Assembly: GCA_026874595.1 (NCBI GenBank)
Contig: CM049318.1
Location: forward strand, 54,043,250-54,107,249
Source of the DNA: Sipunculus nudus
Taxonomy: Eukaryota > Annelida > Sipuncula > Golfingiida > Sipunculidae
DNA: 64,000 bases
Direction: 5' to 3'
The translations under genes and the position numbers were made by a program. Below the pieces are notes generated by a model. The model saw only the letters and a list, made by a program, of their open reading frames with translations. It was not told the origin of the DNA and searched no databases. Below, piece after piece: positions 59,734 through 64,000 of the stretch. Positions within the stretch are counted from its first letter, which is position 1, and the number at the start of each line of letters is the position of its first letter.

Positions 59734-59801
59734 TTGCATGACGTGAGAGGATGTTTCCAGGTAACTCTTGCATGACGTGAGAGGATGTTTCCAGGTAACT
59801 C
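59734..59801. repeat. Perfect 34-bp tandem duplication
   Basis: Two adjacent copies of a 34-bp unit containing GCATGACGTGAGAGGATG and ending AGGTAACTC, followed by a long poly-C (59799-59818). Near identity points to a recent event. Confidence 0.9.
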
Positions 59802-59890
59802 CCCCCCCCCCCCCCCCCACCACCACCCCCACAAAAAAAAAAAGAATAATTCGACCGCCAGTCGGCACAGCATCTCATGACGCTTCTTAT

Positions 59891-59991
59891 AATAAACACG
59901 CCAGACTCATTCACGTGAACCATGTCCATTTAAAAGACTTTACAAAATAAACACGCCAGACCCAGTCACGTGAACCTTGCCGATGTAAAAG
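59891..59991. repeat. Pair of 46-bp repeats, each with a CACGTG E-box
   Basis: AATAAACACGCCAGAC ... TCACGTGAACC occurs at 59891 and again at 59946, offset 55 bp, with few differences. Confidence 0.85.
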
Positions 59992-60449
59992 TAGATACGA
60001 TTGGGTGAGAAAAGTTTACAGCGTCAGTGCGTCACCGCTGGCTGAGGGATGACGCGGTAAAATTGGACCGTTCAGGAAAAAAAAAACCCAAACAGACGTG
60101 TCGTCTTGCATCTTAATTGTCCAGTAAATGTTTTATTTATTTTTATTTTTCCGTTATATTGACTAGATAGGATAATTCTGCAACTAAAGTCTGGAAAACC
60201 GCCTCGTTAATGTACCTTGTGTGCTACATATTGCTAAATTCACTCATTATCGCTCAATCACCGTCAGCCGCGGGGGCGGGTACTACAAAAGAAATTGCAT
60301 GGATACCCTCAATTAAGAAAATAAGAGTTTTCACAAGTGTAAGACATTTTGGTTTTGATTTTCTATTTCAAATTTTAGTACCATCGCACTGTTTCGAATG
60401 GGAAAGATTTGGATATATCAACGTTTATTTAGGCTAATCGTTGATCGAA

Positions 60450-61900
60450 CCAAGTGCACACCTGTTTACCTGTCGCACCTGGATTTTTACCTGTGCAGAT
60501 AAACGCGACAGACCAACTAAACAGCAATTTTATTATTGCATGAAATGTTAACAAACAGGGTAGACACATTTTTCCAGATTTTATTTTAAAATCAGTCGGC
60601 GATTTGTTTTTGCCTGCACATGTAAATATATATTAATTTGACATAAAAAGGTATATTACAGGTAACCAGATAATTAGTGCATTTCACACCCATAAATTAT
60701 ATATTTTGCACATTGGAACAAAGTAAATAGTTTTTATTGCAATGTCCCTTATAACAAGTATAATATATAATTTAAATTAAAAAAATGAGAATTTACCTTT
60801 ATTTACCTGATCTTACCTGTGCAGGTGAGTAAACTTTTACAGGTAGAAATTGGCAAAATTGAAATCCACAAGTCTCGTCGCTGTGCAGTTAATTAAAAGA
60901 TAGCTTCTGCATATTGTTTTAACTCCTTCAAAATTTTCCTCTCCACTTTTAAAATGAAAAGTTGTCTTTATATTCTGTACTTACAAAGGTAATTAAATCT
61001 GTTTAAGATCAAAGGTATCATTTCAGGTAACCCAATAAATAGTGCAGTTAGTACCTATAATTCATAAATTTTACACATGGCACTCAAAATTAAGTTGTAT
61101 GTTTTTTTTTCTCCCTTATTACATGTATAAAATATATACTTCATGAAAAAAATAATTTACCTGTATTTACCTGAACTCACCTGTACAGGTGAGTATGTTT
61201 TTATGTGTAACCGTAACCAAAATTATCAATTTATGTTTTACATGTCTGAAAAATCAAAATATAATGGTTTTACACAGTTGACACTTGTTTATCCATATTC
61301 TTCTCAGCCACTTTTCAGCATGATTTTGTCACTGCCACAGGTAATTAGATCAGTTGAAGAACAAAGGTACTATTCACATAGGTAACTTAATTACTGTATT
61401 AAAAGCACCTGTTCTTATATCAAAATGAATTATACAGTCCATAAATAGAGAAGGTATTAATTTATAGTAACTATATTGATGAACAAGGTGTTTGCTAACA
61501 TATTCAGAAAAAAAAATAATTTACCTTTACTTACCTGTACAGGTAAACATATGTGTTATATGTTAATAATCATAGAATGTGCTCTTTGGGTCAGCAAGCT
61601 TTTCAGGTGAAAAATATTTGATTTCCACAGAAAAATCCAATTTTACTTGCACATTCTGGTTCGTTGGTGGTTCCCTTTCCAGTATTAAACCAAATCATTT
61701 ACCTTTTTCTTACCTTTAATTAATAATTACCTTAGAGTGAAAAAAAATCCTTAAATTTCCCTGTTTTTATCAAATGGTTAATGGGTTACCTGAACAGGAT
61801 GAAAGGGGTCATTTTGGTGATATACCAGTGAGTGGAAATACAGTTAGTACAGATTTACCTGTTTTTACCTGTATATACCTTAGCTACATACATATCAAAC
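60450..61900. repeat. About 360-bp-period tandem repeat with ACCTGTACAGGT palindromes
   Basis: A TTTACCT/TTACCTGT cluster with a central palindrome recurs at about 60,470, 60,812, 61,176 and 61,531 (a worn one near 61,860). A companion block AGGTAAT-TAGATC...CAAAGGTA...AGGTAAC recurs at 60,645, 61,010 and 61,370. Exact palindromes are CTCACCTGTACAGGTGAG at 61176-61193 and TTACCTGTACAGGTAA at 61531-61546. The units are strongly diverged elsewhere. The 80-residue ORF at 61,143-61,385 is incidental. Confidence 0.7.
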
Positions 61901-63197
61901 CAGGTATGTAGAAAATAAATAAAATAACATGATGGACATATACCTGACAGTAAAAGCTGAAAATTTCACAAAGATACCTTTAACGGTTACTGAGTTAATG
62001 TCTGTTATATAGATTCATGTCAAAATGTGGAAAAAAATGCAAAATAAATCTGAACAGTAGGAGTGTGACAATCCACAGGCTAATCTGAACAGTAAAGGGT
62101 TAAAGCGGCCCTTTCACTTACCTTTTAAAAATGAGTTAGGCCTAATATGATTTCTGACTTTCTCTGTGTATATATAAAAGATCAAAGGGTAATGTTGGTT
62201 GTGAAAAGTTTTTAAAAGGCCTTCGTAAAGGATGTGTGAACTTGTTTATCAACATCATGTTTGTAAACACAGCAATGTTGACAAAAGGGAAAAACATGTA
62301 ACCTAAGGTGGTAGGTTGCATGTATGCGAAGGTAGAAAGGTCACTTGTTGCAAAACGCCATTTGCAAAGCTCTGGCTTATCAACTTGCCGCTAGATGCCA
62401 TTGTTGAATTTGTTTTGATTATTTTGGCGGGCCCCCACATATTATAACAACGTTGATATTAACAAAGAAAGCCTGTGTGGGTTGATTTTCACGTTTTCTG
62501 ACCTATTTTTTATAAAAGCTCCAAGGGATTACCATTAGTTTATAAAGGTCAAATAGGCGATTGGGCCCCTTTAATTCAACACGGGAGCGCTTTAAACATC
62601 ATCTTTACTGCTTGTCTTGTCTGGTGACTTTGGCTGATATATTACGCCCGTGAAAGACAGCCTTCCTTGATCGGGCATTCATTTCTATTTCTGCAATTGC
62701 AACTTGTGTTGGTAGCTTCCGTTTTTCCTTTCTTTCATCTTTCCTGACTCAGGAGTTTTTGGTTGTGTGCCGATATTATTTGTTCCATGTTAGGCATGCA
62801 GCTGTAGCTGAGTTTCACTGTATTACGGTTCAGGTTTTTATGTAGTTTGTGGTACGGGGGGAAACACTTATCTTGTAGTGGTTGGAACTTCATTTAACGT
62901 TTGTGCTATATGGTGGGTACACCCAGGTGATGTTTCTCGCTCTTTTTCTCTTCTTACTGTTTGGTTCCATGATGCTGTAACGAGTGGTCAACAAAAATAG
63001 GAGCATGATAATAAATGTAATACATTTACAAGTTCAATAAATCACAGTTAAAGTGCTCTACCATGTAGGGGAGCGGTAATAATGTACCATATACAGTTAG
63101 TTTGATTTCAAAGTATTGTACTACAGAACTGTTTCGTGAGTTCAGCTTACCAGCCGGATCACTCTTCAGGTATATGTGTGTGTGTGTGTGATTTCTT
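61901..63197. other. No gene recognised
   Basis: A stretch at 62,340-62,450 resembles 17,520-17,620 (GCAAAACGCCATTTGCAAA type), a dispersed repeat. Nothing else can be supported. Confidence 0.4.
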
Positions 63198-63199
63198 AG

Positions 63200-63345
63200 C
63201 ACGAGAGGTTCTTTATGGAACCTCTAGGGGTTCTTTGGCTTGTCCCAATAGCAGAACCCCTACGGGTTCTTTAAAAGAACCCTGTGAAGGGTTCTTTGAA
63301 GGTTTCTTAGGGGTTCTTTCAAGAACCTTTGGATTACAATCATTG
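63200..63345. repeat. GGTTCTTT/AAAGAACC repeat
   Basis: The octamer GGTTCTTT and its complement occur about nine times in 145 bp, in both orientations, so the piece can fold on itself. A short ORF across it is dismissed. Confidence 0.8.
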
Positions 63346-63689
63346 GGTTCTTAAATTTGTGTCCGGCTGAGATAGATTTTATCTATTATAACTCTCCCAG
63401 AGCTTTGGTATTTATGTTTGCTACTTAAATGGGTAAACTAAACCCTGATTTCATGTGCCAACACATAGGCTTTCGAGCAATTTTGAAAAGAGGAGGGGAC
63501 GCATTATGAACATCATCGTAACCCCCCCCCCCCCATGCATTTTTTATAGGGGATTTGAATATTACCCATAAGGAAAGTATTTTTTATCTCAGCTATATCG
63601 ATCACTCTTTGATTTGTCCGTCGTCCATCCGGAAACCAAGCAGAAATCATTATCGCTGGACCTAGAATGTTCTAACTGGAGCAAATTGT

Positions 63690-63965
63690 AACCATTGAAT
63701 CTAGAATCTTCTAACTTGACATCAAGGGAGATCTATAAAAAATCTCCTTGGAAGCCTGAAATTAGGTCTCTGTTACTCATATCATCTGTGCTATGGGGCT
63801 TAGAACTACCCCCCAGAATAATTTAAAATTTGATACAAAACCTACAGTATCTGAACAACTAGTGGATTGATCACCATGATTCTTTGCATGCATATTGATC
63901 ATGGAGTGTTTCATCAGTTTCGGTAGACTGGTTGCGCCACCTAGTTTTTTTTTCGAATTTAACAC
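63690..63965. repeat. Dispersed repeat related to about 23,700-23,810
   Basis: AATTAGGTCTCTGTTACTCA, a preceding AAAATCTCCTTGG and a following TATCATCTGTGCT match AATTAGGTCTCCGTTACCCA and its flanks at 23,750. A GGTTGCGCCACCTAG piece at 63,931 recalls the GGCGCCACC family at 28 kb. Confidence 0.55.
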
Positions 63966-64000
63966 ATTTTTTTCTCTATTTTTGAGTCCTTCAAAGGTGC

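Overview
The window looks like nuclear DNA of a marine bivalve mollusc. The evidence is AT-rich, intron-containing DNA full of long (TA)n tracts, interspersed elements of the bivalve 'pearl'/Helentron type (tandem core units, then GACGGACGG-like stretches, then a 3' hairpin), tRNA-derived SINE heads, and animal genes. The species is inferred, not proven. Only two genes are certain, both on the minus strand.

Region by region: 1-4,035 is sparse, with one candidate signal-peptide exon (1,233-1,311). About 4,036-12,920 and about 15,850-22,560 are two diverged copies of one block. Each copy holds the same decayed exon-like pieces, a 36-37 bp minisatellite and the same (TA)n site. Between them lies a broken, truncated copy of the tau-like gene (14,180-15,848), itself split by a 538-bp transposon with long inverted repeats and a 9-bp target duplication. 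A second duplicated block (about 22,960-24,930) reappears split on either side of the intact tau-like locus (30,788-31,785 and 37,977-38,170).

The centrepiece is 34,757-36,706 (minus): one uninterrupted 649-residue ORF made of a basic 96-residue head and 19 tandem 30-residue repeats of the tau/MAP2/MAP4 microtubule-binding type. Vertebrate family members have 3-5 such repeats. The repeats keep the KxGS and PGGG motifs but place about three histidines in each unit.

From 43,929 to 54,249 (minus) lie seven exons of a METTL2-type tRNA m3C methyltransferase, with every splice junction and the stop codon readable. The 5' exon (about 65-75 residues) was not found. The introns hold several composite repeat arrays, some carrying nuclear-receptor-like half-sites. 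The right end (55-64 kb) has no recognised gene. It has a 360-bp-period repeat built round ACCTGTACAGGT palindromes (about 60,450-61,900), E-box-bearing duplications, and a GGTTCTTT repeat.

I see no operon, CRISPR array, rRNA, functional tRNA or long transposase/reverse-transcriptase ORF. The two genes have no evident functional link.
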